Shown: piece after piece, positions 24,775 to 32,856 of the stretch | Position numbering within the stretch: position 1 is the first letter of the stretch | Layout: each line of letters starts with the position of its first letter | DNA from: Actinoplanes philippinensis | GTDB taxonomy: Bacteria; Actinomycetota; Actinomycetes; Mycobacteriales; Micromonosporaceae | Reading direction: 5' to 3' | DNA length: 64,000 nt | Assembly: GCF_900113015.1 (NCBI RefSeq) | Contig: NZ_FONV01000004.1 | Span: 644,590-708,589 of the forward strand | Program-made: the position numbers and the translations under genes | The notes under the pieces: model-generated | What the model saw: only the letters and a program-made list of their open reading frames with translations | Told to the model about the DNA's origin: nothing | The model's database searches: none

Positions 24775-26229
24775 TCAGAAGGGGAAGGAACGGTCCTGCT
24801 CGCGGACGGAGAGCCACTGGATCTCGGTGAACTCCTCGGCGGCGGCGCCGATCCCGAAACGGCCCCAGCCGGTGTCCTTCACCCCGCCGAACGGCATCTG
24901 CGGCTCGTCGTTGACCGTCTGGTCGTTGACGTGCACGATGCCGACCTCGAGCCGGGCCGCGAGCCGCAGCGCGCGGGGCACGTCGCGGGAGATGACGGAG
25001 GCGACCAGGCCCAGGTCGGAGCGGTTGGCCAGCTCGACGGCCTCCTCCGCGGACTCGACGACCTCGACGGTCACGATCGGGCCGAACGTCTCCACCTGGG
25101 CCAGCTCGGTCTCCGGCGGGACGTCGACGAGCACGGTGGCGGGGTAGCACGGTGGCGCCGGCACGCCGCCGGCCAGGATGCGGGCGCCCGCCTCGACCGC
25201 CTGCGTGACCCGGCGTTCCAGGGTGGCGAGGGCCCACTCGTTGATCACCGGGCCGACGACGGTCGCCGGGTCGGCGGGGTCGCCGGTGGGCAGGGTCGCC
25301 ACCTTCGCGGCGAACCGGGCCAGGAACTCGTCGGCGATCGGCCGGACCACGTAGATGCGGCGGGCGCACATGCACAGCTGGCCCTGGTGCAGGAAAGCGC
25401 CGTACGCCGCGGCCTCGACGGCGTAGCCGATGTCGGCGTCCTCCGCCACGATCATCGGGTTCTGCCCGCTGAGCTGCAGCAGCACGCGTTTGAGGCGGCT
25501 GCCGGCCTTCTCCGCGAGGCGGCGGCCGGTGGGGGTCGAGCCGGTGAAGTTGATCCGCTTGACCCGCGGGCTGTCGAGCAGCGCGTCGGCGATGACGCCG
25601 GCCTCGCCGGGAGCGTGCGTGACGACGTTGAGCACGCCGCCGGGCAGCCCGGCCTCGTGCAGGATCTCGGCCCACAGCGTCCCGCCGGTGTAGGGCGCCT
25701 CCTCCGACGGTTTGAGCACCACCGTGTTGCCGAGAGCGAGCGGGCCGGCGATCGCGCGGCCGCTCAGTGTCAGCGACGCGTTCCACGGAGCGATCGCGCC
25801 GACCACGCCGACCGGCCGGCGCACCGCCATCGCCCGGGTGCCGGGAATGTCGGAGGCGAGCAGCTCACCGACCGGCCGGTAGGCGAGCTGGGCGGCCTGG
25901 CGCAGCAGTTTCACCACGAAGTCGACCTGGATCGCGCCGACCTGCGAACCGCAGCCGGTCTCCAGCGCGAGCGACCGCAGGACGCCGGCGCGCCGGTCGG
26001 CCAGGATGTCGGCGGCCCGTAGGAGGACGGTCTGCCGTTGCGCCGGGGAGGCCTGCGACCACGTGCCGAACGCGAGGTGCGCCTGCTCGATCGCCCGCTG
26101 CGCGTCGGTCTCGTCACCGGCCGCGACCGGACCGATGACCTCGCCGGACCAGGGTGAGCGGTTGTCGTAGGTGCGCCCGGAGGCAGCGTCGGCCCAGCGT
26201 CCCCCGATGAAATGGCGTACGGCCGGCAT
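24775..26229 (-). CDS. Aldehyde dehydrogenase family protein with altered LELGG motif
   Basis: The 484-residue protein has the ALDH fold. The catalytic Cys lies in HQGQLCMCARR, NAD contacts in KPSEEAPYTGG and FTGSTPTGRR, and ETFGPIVTVE and PFGGVKDTGWGRFG near the end. The motif that normally reads LELGG, whose Glu is the general base, reads LQLSGQNP: Glu is Gln and Gly is Ser. Activity on aldehydes may be reduced or altered. Start ATG 26229 follows GGGAG. It is divergent from the IclR regulator, and a normal ALDH lies on the far side of that regulator. Relatives act on aromatic aldehydes such as benzaldehyde or vanillin. Confidence 0.88.
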   Translation of the reverse strand: MPAVRHFIGGRWADAASGRTYDNRSPWSGEVIGPVAAGDETDAQRAIEQAHLAFGTWSQASPAQRQTVLLRAADILADRRAGVLRSLALETGCGSQVGAIQVDFVVKLLRQAAQLAYRPVGELLASDIPGTRAMAVRRPVGVVGAIAPWNASLTLSGRAIAGPLALGNTVVLKPSEEAPYTGGTLWAEILHEAGLPGGVLNVVTHAPGEAGVIADALLDSPRVKRINFTGSTPTGRRLAEKAGSRLKRVLLQLSGQNPMIVAEDADIGYAVEAAAYGAFLHQGQLCMCARRIYVVRPIADEFLARFAAKVATLPTGDPADPATVVGPVINEWALATLERRVTQAVEAGARILAGGVPAPPCYPATVLVDVPPETELAQVETFGPIVTVEVVESAEEAVELANRSDLGLVASVISRDVPRALRLAARLEVGIVHVNDQTVNDEPQMPFGGVKDTGWGRFGIGAAAEEFTEIQWLSVREQDRSFPF

Positions 26230-26259
26230 CGCTCCCACTCTCGATCGCTGACAGCCTAT

Positions 26260-26278
26260 CGTTCGGCTGGCCCGAACG
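26260..26278. promoter_or_regulatory. Candidate IclR operator
   Basis: CGTTCGG-CTGGC-CCGAACG is a perfect 7-bp inverted repeat with a 5-base spacer, lying in the 70-base gap between the divergent ALDH and iclR-type genes. The half-sites recur upstream of the second ALDH gene. Confidence 0.6.
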
Positions 26279-26299
26279 CTTTCTGCGAGTCTTGATGCC

Positions 26300-27103
26300 A
26301 TGACACAGGCGGCATCCGGTGACTTCTCCGTCTCCCTCGAACGAGGTCTGACGATCCTCTCCGCGTTCGGCGCGAGCCGGCCGGTGCTGGGCATCGCCGA
26401 CCTCGCCCGCATCGCCGGGGTCACCAAGAGCACCGCCCACCGGTACGTGGCGACGCTGGCCCACCTCGGCTACCTCCAGCAGGACCCGGACACCAGGAAA
26501 TACTCCCTCGGGCCGAAGGTCGCCGACCTCGGCTTCGCGGCGATCGAGTCGATGGACCTCACCCGGGTCGCGGCGCCGCTGCTGCAGTCCCTGGCCGATG
26601 AGACCGGGTTCACCGTCAGCATGGGCGTGTGCGAGAGCCGCGACGTCGTCTACGTCGACCGGCGCCGCAGCGGGCGCCGCAACGTCCTCGCCATCGATCT
26701 GAACCTGCACGTCGGCTCCCGGCTGCCGGCCTACTGCACCGCGCTGGGCAAGGCGATCCTCGCCTTCCGGGACCCGCCGGCGCTGCGGCAGATCATCGAG
26801 CGCTCCGACCTGGCCCGGCGCGGGCCGAACACGATCACCAACCGTGAGCAGCTGATGGCGGCGCTGGCCAAGGTACGCCAGACCGGCATCGCCGTGAACG
26901 ACGAGGAACTCGCCCCCGGCCTGCGCTCGTTCGCCGCACCGATCCGGGACCGCACCGGCGAGGTGATCGCCGCGGTGAACGTGGCGGTCCACCTGAGCGC
27001 GGCCCCCGCCTCGCTGGAGGCGCTCACCGCTCAGATCGAGCCGCACCTGCGCCGTACCGCCCGGGAGATCTCCCAACGCCTCGGCCATCGTTCGGAAGAT
27101 TGA
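26300..27103 (+). CDS. IclR-family transcriptional regulator
   Basis: The 267-residue protein has an N-terminal winged helix (about 10-75: SLERGLTILSAFG, LARIAGVTKSTAHRYVATLAHLGYL) and a C-terminal effector domain (about 90-255: GFTVSMGVCESRDVVYVDR, LPAYCTALGKAILA, GIAVNDEELAPGLRSFAAPI) of the PcaR/PobR kind, which often bind aromatic acids. It is flanked by two aldehyde dehydrogenase genes and probably controls both in response to an aromatic intermediate. Its stop codon lies inside a second palindrome (27099-27120). Confidence 0.92.
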   Translation: MTQAASGDFSVSLERGLTILSAFGASRPVLGIADLARIAGVTKSTAHRYVATLAHLGYLQQDPDTRKYSLGPKVADLGFAAIESMDLTRVAAPLLQSLADETGFTVSMGVCESRDVVYVDRRRSGRRNVLAIDLNLHVGSRLPAYCTALGKAILAFRDPPALRQIIERSDLARRGPNTITNREQLMAALAKVRQTGIAVNDEELAPGLRSFAAPIRDRTGEVIAAVNVAVHLSAAPASLEALTAQIEPHLRRTAREISQRLGHRSED

Positions 27104-27127
27104 GAAACCGTTTCGACAATCCGAACA
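27089..27127 (+). promoter_or_regulatory. Second candidate IclR control region
   Basis: CGTTCGG (27089-27095) and CCGAACA (27121-27127) repeat the half-sites of the operator at 26260. Between them, ATTG-A-GAAAC-C-GTTTC-GA-CAAT (27099-27120) forms another imperfect palindrome. The block straddles the iclR stop and lies 75-113 bases before the second ALDH start. Confidence 0.45.
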
Positions 27128-27201
27128 GCATGTTGCCCCCGTCACACCGGCCTCATACCTTCGTCGCACGCCGACCGAGGACACGAGGAACGGAGCACGC
27201 C

Positions 27202-28665
27202 GTGGGACTGCTCGACAGCGTCGACTGGCAGGGAAAGATCTTCAAGAACGGCGAGTGGACGACCGGGCGAGGCGGCGACTACCCGATCGTCGAACCGGCC
27301 ACCGGCGCCGAGCTGGGCCGGATGGGCCTGGCGACGGCGGAGGACGTGGCCGAGGCCGGGGCATCGGCGGCCGAGGCCCAGAAACGGTGGGCGGCTCTGC
27401 CCCACACGGCCCGGGCCGCGGTGCTGCGCAAGGCCGGTGACCTGTGGCAGCAGCACGCCGCGGAGATCAGCGGCTGGAACGTCCGCGAGGTCGGGGCGGT
27501 CCCCGGGATGGCCGGGTTCGCGCTGCACGTCGCGGCGGAGGAGTGCTACGAGGCGGCGTCGCTGCCCAGCCGGCCGCACGGCGAGCTGCTGCCGTCGGAG
27601 CAGCCGCGGCTGTCGATGGCACGCCGGGTCCCGGCCGGAGTGGTCGCTGTCATCTCGCCGTTCAACGTGCCGATCATCCTGGGCATCCGCTCGGTGGCGC
27701 CCGCTCTGGCGCTGGGCAACGCGGTCGTCCTCAAGCCGGACCCGCGGACCGCGGTCACCGGCGGCACCCTGATGGCACGCGTCTTCGAGGAGGCCGGCCT
27801 GCCCCCGGGTGTGCTGCAGGTGCTGCCCGGCGGTCCCGACGTCGGCGAGGCGCTGATCACCGACCCGTACATCCGGGTCATCTCGTTCACCGGATCGACC
27901 CCGGTCGGCCGCCGCATCGGCGAGCTCGCCGGCCGCCACCTCAAGCGGGCGCACCTGGAGCTCGGTGGCAACTCCGCGCTGCTGATCCTCGACGACGCCG
28001 ACGTCGACGCGGCGGTCAACCTGGCCGCCTGGGGCTCGTTCTTCAACCAGGGCCAGATCTGCATGACCACCGGACGCCACCTGGTCGCCGACCGGCTCTA
28101 CGACGAGTTCGTGCAACGCCTCGCCGACAAGGCCGGCAAGCTCCCCGTCGGCGACCCGGCCACCGACCAGGTCGCGCTCGGCCCGATCATCGACGCCCGG
28201 CAACGCGACAAGATCCACGGCCTGGTCACCGCCAGCGCCGGCCAGGGCGCCACGATCGCGGCCGGCGGCACCTACGAGGACCTCTTCTACCGGCCGACGG
28301 TGCTGGCCGACGTGCCGATCGCCGCTCCCGCGTTCGCCGAGGAGATCTTCGGGCCGGTCGCGCCGATCACCCGGGTCTCGTCGGTCGAGGACGCCGTCGC
28401 ACTGGCCTCCGCCAGCGAGTACGGCCTGTCCCTGGGCATCGTCACCCGTGACGTGATGCGCGGGCTGGCCGTCGCCGAGCAGATCCCCACCGGCATCGTG
28501 CACATCAACGACCAGACCGTCAACGACGAGGCCAACGCCCCCTTCGGCGGGGTCCGCGCGTCCGGCACCGGCTCGCGTTTCGGCGGCGCGGCGGCCAACA
28601 TCGAGGCCTTCACCGAGACCCGCTGGATCACCATGCGCGGCGAACCGGCGACCTACCCCTTCTGA
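27202..28665 (+). CDS. Aldehyde dehydrogenase, benzaldehyde dehydrogenase-like
   Basis: The 487-residue protein starts at GTG 27202, seven bases after GGAG; the frame to the left runs into the iclR gene. It shows the intact ALDH motifs HLELGGNSAL (general-base Glu), NQGQICMTTGR (catalytic Cys), FTGSTPVGRR, EEIFGPVAPI and PFGGVRASGTGSRFGG. The opening LLDSVDWQGKIFKNGEW is like that of NAD-dependent benzaldehyde dehydrogenases (XylC type). It oxidises an aldehyde, probably aromatic, to the acid. It is the intact counterpart of the ALDH at 24775-26229. Confidence 0.9.
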   Translation: MGLLDSVDWQGKIFKNGEWTTGRGGDYPIVEPATGAELGRMGLATAEDVAEAGASAAEAQKRWAALPHTARAAVLRKAGDLWQQHAAEISGWNVREVGAVPGMAGFALHVAAEECYEAASLPSRPHGELLPSEQPRLSMARRVPAGVVAVISPFNVPIILGIRSVAPALALGNAVVLKPDPRTAVTGGTLMARVFEEAGLPPGVLQVLPGGPDVGEALITDPYIRVISFTGSTPVGRRIGELAGRHLKRAHLELGGNSALLILDDADVDAAVNLAAWGSFFNQGQICMTTGRHLVADRLYDEFVQRLADKAGKLPVGDPATDQVALGPIIDARQRDKIHGLVTASAGQGATIAAGGTYEDLFYRPTVLADVPIAAPAFAEEIFGPVAPITRVSSVEDAVALASASEYGLSLGIVTRDVMRGLAVAEQIPTGIVHINDQTVNDEANAPFGGVRASGTGSRFGGAAANIEAFTETRWITMRGEPATYPF

Positions 28666-28666
28666 C

Positions 28667-28750
28667 CCGGACCAAGCGGCTCACCCTTTCTGAGCCGGAC
28701 CAAGCGGCTCACCCTTTCTGAGCCGGACCAAGCGGCTCACCCTTTCTGAG
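28667..28750. repeat. Three perfect 28-bp tandem repeats with terminator-like hairpins
   Basis: The unit CCGGACCAAGCGGCTCACCC plus TTTCTGAG occurs three times at 28667, 28695 and 28723. Each junction folds as GAGCCG-gaccaag-CGGCTC followed by ACCCTTTCT (28692-28710 and 28720-28738), a hairpin with a short T-rich tail. The array begins right after the ALDH stop and ends before the convergent MarR gene, so it probably acts as a multiple terminator. Confidence 0.85.
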
Positions 28751-28786
28751 CCGGACCGACCGGTGGGCGCGCCCGAGGCCCACCGG

Positions 28787-29230
28787 TCACCCGTCCCCGC
28801 CAGCCGCCGACAGGCGGTCGAGCAGCATCGGCACGGCGTCGAGCAGCTCCCGCTCGGCCGCGCTGAGCCGGGTCGCGATGGCCTCGGCCATCACCCGGCG
28901 GCGCGCCAGCCGGTCGGCCTCCAGCGCGGCCACACCGGCCTCGGTCAGGGTGATCACGACGGCGCGGCCGTCGTCCGGGCTGGGCTCACGGCCGACAAGC
29001 CCGAGCAGTTCCAATTCGCCGACGGTACGGCTCATGCTCTGATGCCGCACGCCGCGCCGGGCGGCCAGCCGGGCGATCGTGCAGGGCCCCTCGCGGCGGA
29101 GCACACCCAGCACCTCGGACCGGGTCGGCGGGAGCGTGTCGGCGTGCGCCCGGGTGACCCGGACGAACCGGCCGATCGCCTGCCGGAGCCGCTCGGCGAG
29201 CTCCTCATCCGCCTCGGTGGTCGACGTCAT
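28787..29230 (-). CDS. MarR-family transcriptional regulator
   Basis: The 147-residue protein has the MarR winged helix (about 30-115: TRSEVLGVLRREGPCTIARLAARRGVRHQSMSRTVGELELLGLVGREPSPDDGRAVVITLTEAG), including the conserved wing DxR, between dimerisation helices. ATG 29230 was chosen; the longer frame to 29248 has no ribosome site. TATTGT ends six bases before the ATG, so it is probably leaderless. It is divergent from a metallo-beta-lactamase-fold gene, with two identical-arm palindromes between them, and probably represses both. Confidence 0.92.
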   Translation of the reverse strand: MTSTTEADEELAERLRQAIGRFVRVTRAHADTLPPTRSEVLGVLRREGPCTIARLAARRGVRHQSMSRTVGELELLGLVGREPSPDDGRAVVITLTEAGVAALEADRLARRRVMAEAIATRLSAAERELLDAVPMLLDRLSAAGGDG

Positions 29231-29236
29231 GACCGA

Positions 29237-29242
29237 ACAATA
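29237..29242 (-). promoter_or_regulatory. -10 element of the marR-type gene, leaderless
   Basis: TATTGT on the minus strand ends six bases before ATG 29230 and touches the first MarR palindrome, so repressor binding would block it. Confidence 0.45.
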
Positions 29243-29277
29243 CAGCAATGCTGTACGTTAAATACAGCTCTGCTGTA
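29241..29277. promoter_or_regulatory. Twin MarR operators
   Basis: TACAGC-AAT-GCTGTA (29241-29255) and TACAGC-TCT-GCTGTA (29263-29277) share perfect 6-bp arms and lie 22 bases apart centre to centre, two helical turns, so dimers would bind on the same face of DNA between the divergent genes. Confidence 0.75.
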
Positions 29278-29294
29278 CAACTCGGGAGATGGTC

Positions 29295-29939
29295 ATGCGG
29301 TTGATCAAGCACGCCCACGCCTGCGTCACGTTCACCGGCGGCGGTGACGGTTCCCTACTGGTCGATCCGGGCACGTTCACGCCGGACGCCGCCGAGCTGA
29401 TCGCCGGGGCGACCGCCGTCCTGGTGACCCACGAGCACTTCGACCACTTCGACGACGCCGCCCTCGCCGCGGCCCTCGACCGACGGCCTGAGCTGCGGGT
29501 CTACGGCCCCGCCGCGGTCCGTGACAAGCTGGGCGCCCACGACGGCCGGGTGGTGACCGTGCGCTCCGGCGACTGTTTCGAGGCGGCCGGTTTCGAGATC
29601 CACGTGCACGGCGAGCGGCACGCCCGCATCCACGACGACATCCCGCTCGTCGACAACGTCGGCTATCTCGTCGACGGCCGGGTGTTCCACCCCGGCGACT
29701 CCTACCGGGTCCCGGACGCCCGCGTCGAGACCCTGCTCCTGCCGACCAGCGGCCCGTGGACGAAGTTCGGTGAGGCGGCCGACTTCGTCCGCGCCGTCCG
29801 GCCGGCCCGCATGATCCAGGTGCACGAGCTGATGCTCAGCGAGCTGGGGCAGAACTCGGCCCGCATGCTGCTCGGCGAGAAGGGCCTGACCGGCCTGCCA
29901 CTGGAGATCCTGCCACCCGGCGAGTCCACCGAGGCCTGA
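29295..29939 (+). CDS. Metallo-beta-lactamase-fold hydrolase, UlaG-like
   Basis: The 214-residue protein has the MBL metal motif THEHFDHFDD (HxHxDH), a later metal Asp in HPGDSY and His in MIQVHELM. The opening RLIKHAHACVTF with SLLVDPG is typical of the UlaG/YcbL-like group that includes L-ascorbate-6-phosphate lactonases and many unassigned hydrolases. ATG 29295 is six bases after GGGAG; ATG 29289 is too close. It is probably controlled by the divergent MarR protein. The substrate is unknown. Confidence 0.85.
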   Translation: MRLIKHAHACVTFTGGGDGSLLVDPGTFTPDAAELIAGATAVLVTHEHFDHFDDAALAAALDRRPELRVYGPAAVRDKLGAHDGRVVTVRSGDCFEAAGFEIHVHGERHARIHDDIPLVDNVGYLVDGRVFHPGDSYRVPDARVETLLLPTSGPWTKFGEAADFVRAVRPARMIQVHELMLSELGQNSARMLLGEKGLTGLPLEILPPGESTEA

Positions 29940-30114
29940 CGACGGGCGTCATGGCCGGCCAGATCATGTTCCGCACGGAGGACCGCTTCGCGCACGGAAG
30001 CGAAAGGGACCAAACCCACAACCGATCCGCCTGGAGTGAGCCTTGGCGACAAACATTCCTGCCGGGGCGGGGTTTCTACTCCGTTTCCCCGCCCCGGTAC
30101 GCCGAATCCCGCCA

Positions 30115-30321
30115 CTACGCTGCCGGTTGGGACCAGCAACCCGCGCAGTACCCGAATCGCGTCTCACCACGCGTCACCGATGACTGGCACGCTTTGCACT
30201 TCACCGGCCGCTCAGCGGCAGGAATCGCCGACGGAACAACGCCTCGTTCCCGCGCCAAGGGCTTACGACCTCGTCCGCCCACCGGCGGCTTCCGGTCGCG
30301 ACCACCGATCGACCTGCCCAT
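30115..30321 (-). CDS. Doubtful small zinc-ribbon ORF
   Basis: This 68-codon frame ends with VKCKACQSSVTRGETRFGYCAGC, two CxxC pairs 13 residues apart as in a zinc ribbon. The N-terminal half is Arg/Gly-rich and has no recognisable start signal. It may be a fragment of a larger protein, or a real small zinc protein. The rest of 29940-30330 holds no convincing gene on either strand and is less GC-rich than its surroundings. Confidence 0.3.
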   Translation of the reverse strand: MGRSIGGRDRKPPVGGRGRKPLARERGVVPSAIPAAERPVKCKACQSSVTRGETRFGYCAGCWSQPAA

Positions 30322-30330
30322 GACCTGGCG

Positions 30331-30582
30331 CTACGCCCCTCGGCGAGCAAGCGCCCAGGCCGAGACGGACTCGTCGAGCATCTCGTAGAACTCGTCGTGG
30401 GCGAAGTGCCCGTCCATGTCTCGGACGACTTCCGCCACGCCCCAGGTCAGCTCCTCACCGTCCTCTTTGGCTCGGCATGTGCCGCATTCGTCACCGTGCC
30501 GATGCATCGTGTGCTGGGCGAATCTCCCGACCGGGTCGTCAGCGGCGGTCTGGCCGCTCAGCCATGATCCGAACGTACCCAC
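30331..30582 (-). CDS. YozE/SAM-like small protein with a CxxC insertion
   Basis: The 83-residue protein starts at GTG 30582, six bases after GAGGAG. VGTFGSWLSGQTAADDPVGRFAQ resembles the YozE SAM-like family (a helical domain of unknown role). A short insertion, HRHGDECGTCRAKEDGEEL, carries His and Cys residues that could bind a metal. The C-terminal part (HFAHDEFYEMLDESVSAWALARR) is helical. The function is unknown. Confidence 0.6.
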   Translation of the reverse strand: MGTFGSWLSGQTAADDPVGRFAQHTMHRHGDECGTCRAKEDGEELTWGVAEVVRDMDGHFAHDEFYEMLDESVSAWALARRGA

Positions 30583-30797
30583 TGCGATCTCCTCTCCCGG
30601 AAAGCCCGGGTCGGCAATCAACCTTTCGCCAACCGGCATCGGCCGGGAGGGGATGGCGTGGGCTCACCCTAGTGAGACGGCGGACGGAATTCTCGTGACG
30701 CGCCAACGGCTCCACCCGGGCGAGGGAACGCGGAGTGCCCCGGCCCGCTCTCGCGGATTGCCGGGGCCTCGGTGCGGCACCGCACGCAGGCACCGAA
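30583..30797. other. Intergenic, nothing recognised
   Basis: This stretch is upstream of the leftward YozE-like gene and contains its promoter by position. I see no gene, repeat or strong hairpin in it. Confidence 0.5.
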
Positions 30798-31022
30798 TCA
30801 GCCGCTCGGCCTCGGCGACCAGCCGAGTCGAACGACTCGGTCCCATGCCGTCGCGTGGTCCGGGCCGGTCGCGATCTGCCGGACGCGGAACATCCGCCAC
30901 TTACCCCCGACGCTCAGCCGGCCGCCCGGGGTGGTCCGGCAGAACCCGTCGCGCTCGTCCCCAGCGAGTCCGAACGCGTCGGCGAGCAGCCGTACGGTCG
31001 CCGGGCGAGGCTCGTGTGCAAC
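30798..31022 (-). pseudogene. Fragment of an XRE-type helix-turn-helix regulator
   Basis: Read leftward from 31022 to the stop at 30798, the frame gives EPRPATVRLLADAFGLAGDERDGF near its start. This is the fourth/fifth-helix segment typical of actinobacterial XRE regulators (PxTVRLLADALGL-GxERDxF). The upstream recognition helices and any start codon are missing, and the rest (KWRMFRVRQIATGPDHATAWDRVVRLG) has no known partner. It is best read as a gene remnant. Confidence 0.45.
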
Positions 31023-31105
31023 GCCGGCCGACAGCCTGAGGCACGACCGTGCACGACATCGCCGGCGGGCCGCTCGGAGCGGCCCGCCGACGTCGGTCGC
31101 GGGGA

Positions 31106-32818
31106 TCAGGGGGTCAGGACGATGGTGGAGATGCTGCGGGCCGGGACGTTGACGGTGACCTGGTTGCCGTTGACCGTGGCGGACTGGGCCGCCGCGTTGG
31201 CGTTGATCGACGTGGCGTAGTACTCGGCGCGGCTGATGTTCTGCGGGGCCTGGACGACGGCGTTGCTGACCGCGCTGGACGAACGGTTGAGGACGACCAG
31301 GGTGATCTTGCCGTCGCCCTGGTACGCGGTGATCTCCAGCGGGGACGCCTTGCTGCTCCTGGTGAGGGCGACCCGCTGGTAGCCGGGACGGACGTACTTG
31401 GCGAACTGGGAGAACGCGTATCCGCGCTTGAGCGGCGCGCCGGCCGTGGTGCCGTACGCGGCCTCGCCGTCACCGATGAACGAGTAGTAGCGCTTGCCGT
31501 ACCACCAGATGTAGGCGTTCCAGTTCGATTCCATCGACTTGTGGACCGTACGCATGATGTCGTCGAGGGTTTCGTTCCAGACGGTCTGATTGGCGGGGTT
31601 TCCCCAGATGTTGGAGCCGCTGCCGTCGGCCTCGTGCAGGTTCCACTCGGTCATCCACACCGGCTTGCCGTTCTGCGCGGCGAGTGGATAGTCCTTGAGC
31701 CGGCCGGCCGCCTCGGTGCCGTAGAGGTGGCCGCCGATGTAGCCGATGTTGTTGCGGGCGGTCGCGTCGTTGAGGGTCGGGTCGGTGTAGCCGTAGTTGA
31801 GGTTGACCGCCTCGGCGACCATCAGCTTCGTGTTCTGGACCTTGGCGCCCTGGTCACGGACGAAGTTGCGCAGCTCGGTGCCGCTCCAGTCCATCGAGTC
31901 GTAGTCGGGGTGCCAGTCCGGCTCGTTCTGGACCGACGTGACGTCGACGGCGACACCCTGACCACGCATGTACTGCACGTAGCTGTTGAGGTGACCGGCG
32001 TAGTCGTCGTAGTAGTCGGTCTTCAGCTTGCCCCCGTTGGTACGGCTGTTGTTCGTCTTCCACGCGGCCGGGGCGGTCCACGGGGAGGCCAGGATCTTGC
32101 CGTTCGACCCGTACGACTTGGCGGTCTTGAGGGCGTTGACCTGGGTGCCCCATTCGCCGGAGACCGGGGAGATGCCGGTACGCACGATCGACAGCCCGAG
32201 CTGGTTGGGGCCGGTGCCGACCAGGGTCTGCGTCTCGGCGGTGGACCAGGCGCTGCCCCAGATCGACACGGCGGCGCCGAACCCGTCGACGGTCTGGTAC
32301 TTGGTGGCCGTGTTCACGGTGATGTCCGGCGTGGCGGCCGGGCCGGTGCTGGTCGAGGCGCTCGGTGTGACCGACGAGGTCGGCGAGCTGCTCGGCGTGG
32401 TGGTGCCGGTGCAGGCCACACCGTTGACGGCGAAGTCCGCCGGCACCGGGTTGGCGGTCGTCCAGGAGCCGTTGAAGCCGAACGTGGCGGTCGCGTTGGT
32501 GGCGAGCGCGCCGTTGTAGCTGACGTTCTTGGCGGTGACCGCGGCCCCGCTCTGGGTCACCGTCGCGTTCCACGCCTGGGTGACGGTCTGGCCCGCGCCG
32601 TAGGACCAGGTCAGCGTCCAGCCGGTGAGCGGGTCACCGAGGTTGGTGACGGCGACGTCGGCGCCGAATCCGCCCTGCCACTGGGACGACACCGTGTATT
32701 TCACCGCGCAGCCGGCGGCGGCGGCGCCCGCGGGCAGCGCCACGGCGACCGCGGTGGAGGCGAGGAGCACGACACCGGCCGATATCAGGGCGGTGGTCGT
32801 GACTCGGGGTTTTCGCAT
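31106..32818 (-). CDS. Secreted GH30 xylanase-like enzyme with N-terminal CBM2
   Basis: The protein has 570 residues. ATG 32818 is seven bases after AGGAG and begins a signal peptide (TTTALISAGVVLLASTAVAVALPAGAAAA). A CBM2 (about 36-138) precedes a Ser/Thr linker and a GH30 domain: VDGFGAAVSIWG, the acid/base Glu in VTSVQNEPDWHP, the nucleophile Glu in PVWMTEWNLHEADG, and the side beta-sandwich (ITLVVLNRSSS) at the end. GH30 enzymes of this kind cut glucuronoxylan or related beta-1,4-xylans. It is the second gene of an operon after GH62, 38 bases downstream. Confidence 0.9.
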   Translation of the reverse strand: MRKPRVTTTALISAGVVLLASTAVAVALPAGAAAAGCAVKYTVSSQWQGGFGADVAVTNLGDPLTGWTLTWSYGAGQTVTQAWNATVTQSGAAVTAKNVSYNGALATNATATFGFNGSWTTANPVPADFAVNGVACTGTTTPSSSPTSSVTPSASTSTGPAATPDITVNTATKYQTVDGFGAAVSIWGSAWSTAETQTLVGTGPNQLGLSIVRTGISPVSGEWGTQVNALKTAKSYGSNGKILASPWTAPAAWKTNNSRTNGGKLKTDYYDDYAGHLNSYVQYMRGQGVAVDVTSVQNEPDWHPDYDSMDWSGTELRNFVRDQGAKVQNTKLMVAEAVNLNYGYTDPTLNDATARNNIGYIGGHLYGTEAAGRLKDYPLAAQNGKPVWMTEWNLHEADGSGSNIWGNPANQTVWNETLDDIMRTVHKSMESNWNAYIWWYGKRYYSFIGDGEAAYGTTAGAPLKRGYAFSQFAKYVRPGYQRVALTRSSKASPLEITAYQGDGKITLVVLNRSSSAVSNAVVQAPQNISRAEYYATSINANAAAQSATVNGNQVTVNVPARSISTIVLTP

Positions 32819-32856
32819 GGTGCGACTCCTGAGGGGATGGGTGCCGGGGTGGGGTG

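Noticed and set aside
28667..28750. CRISPR array
   Set aside because: The 28-bp units are directly adjacent with no spacers and no cas genes are present.
29951..30388. Rightward 145-codon ORF
   Set aside because: Composition does not match the genome's codon bias, there is no motif, and it overlaps the better supported leftward ORFs.
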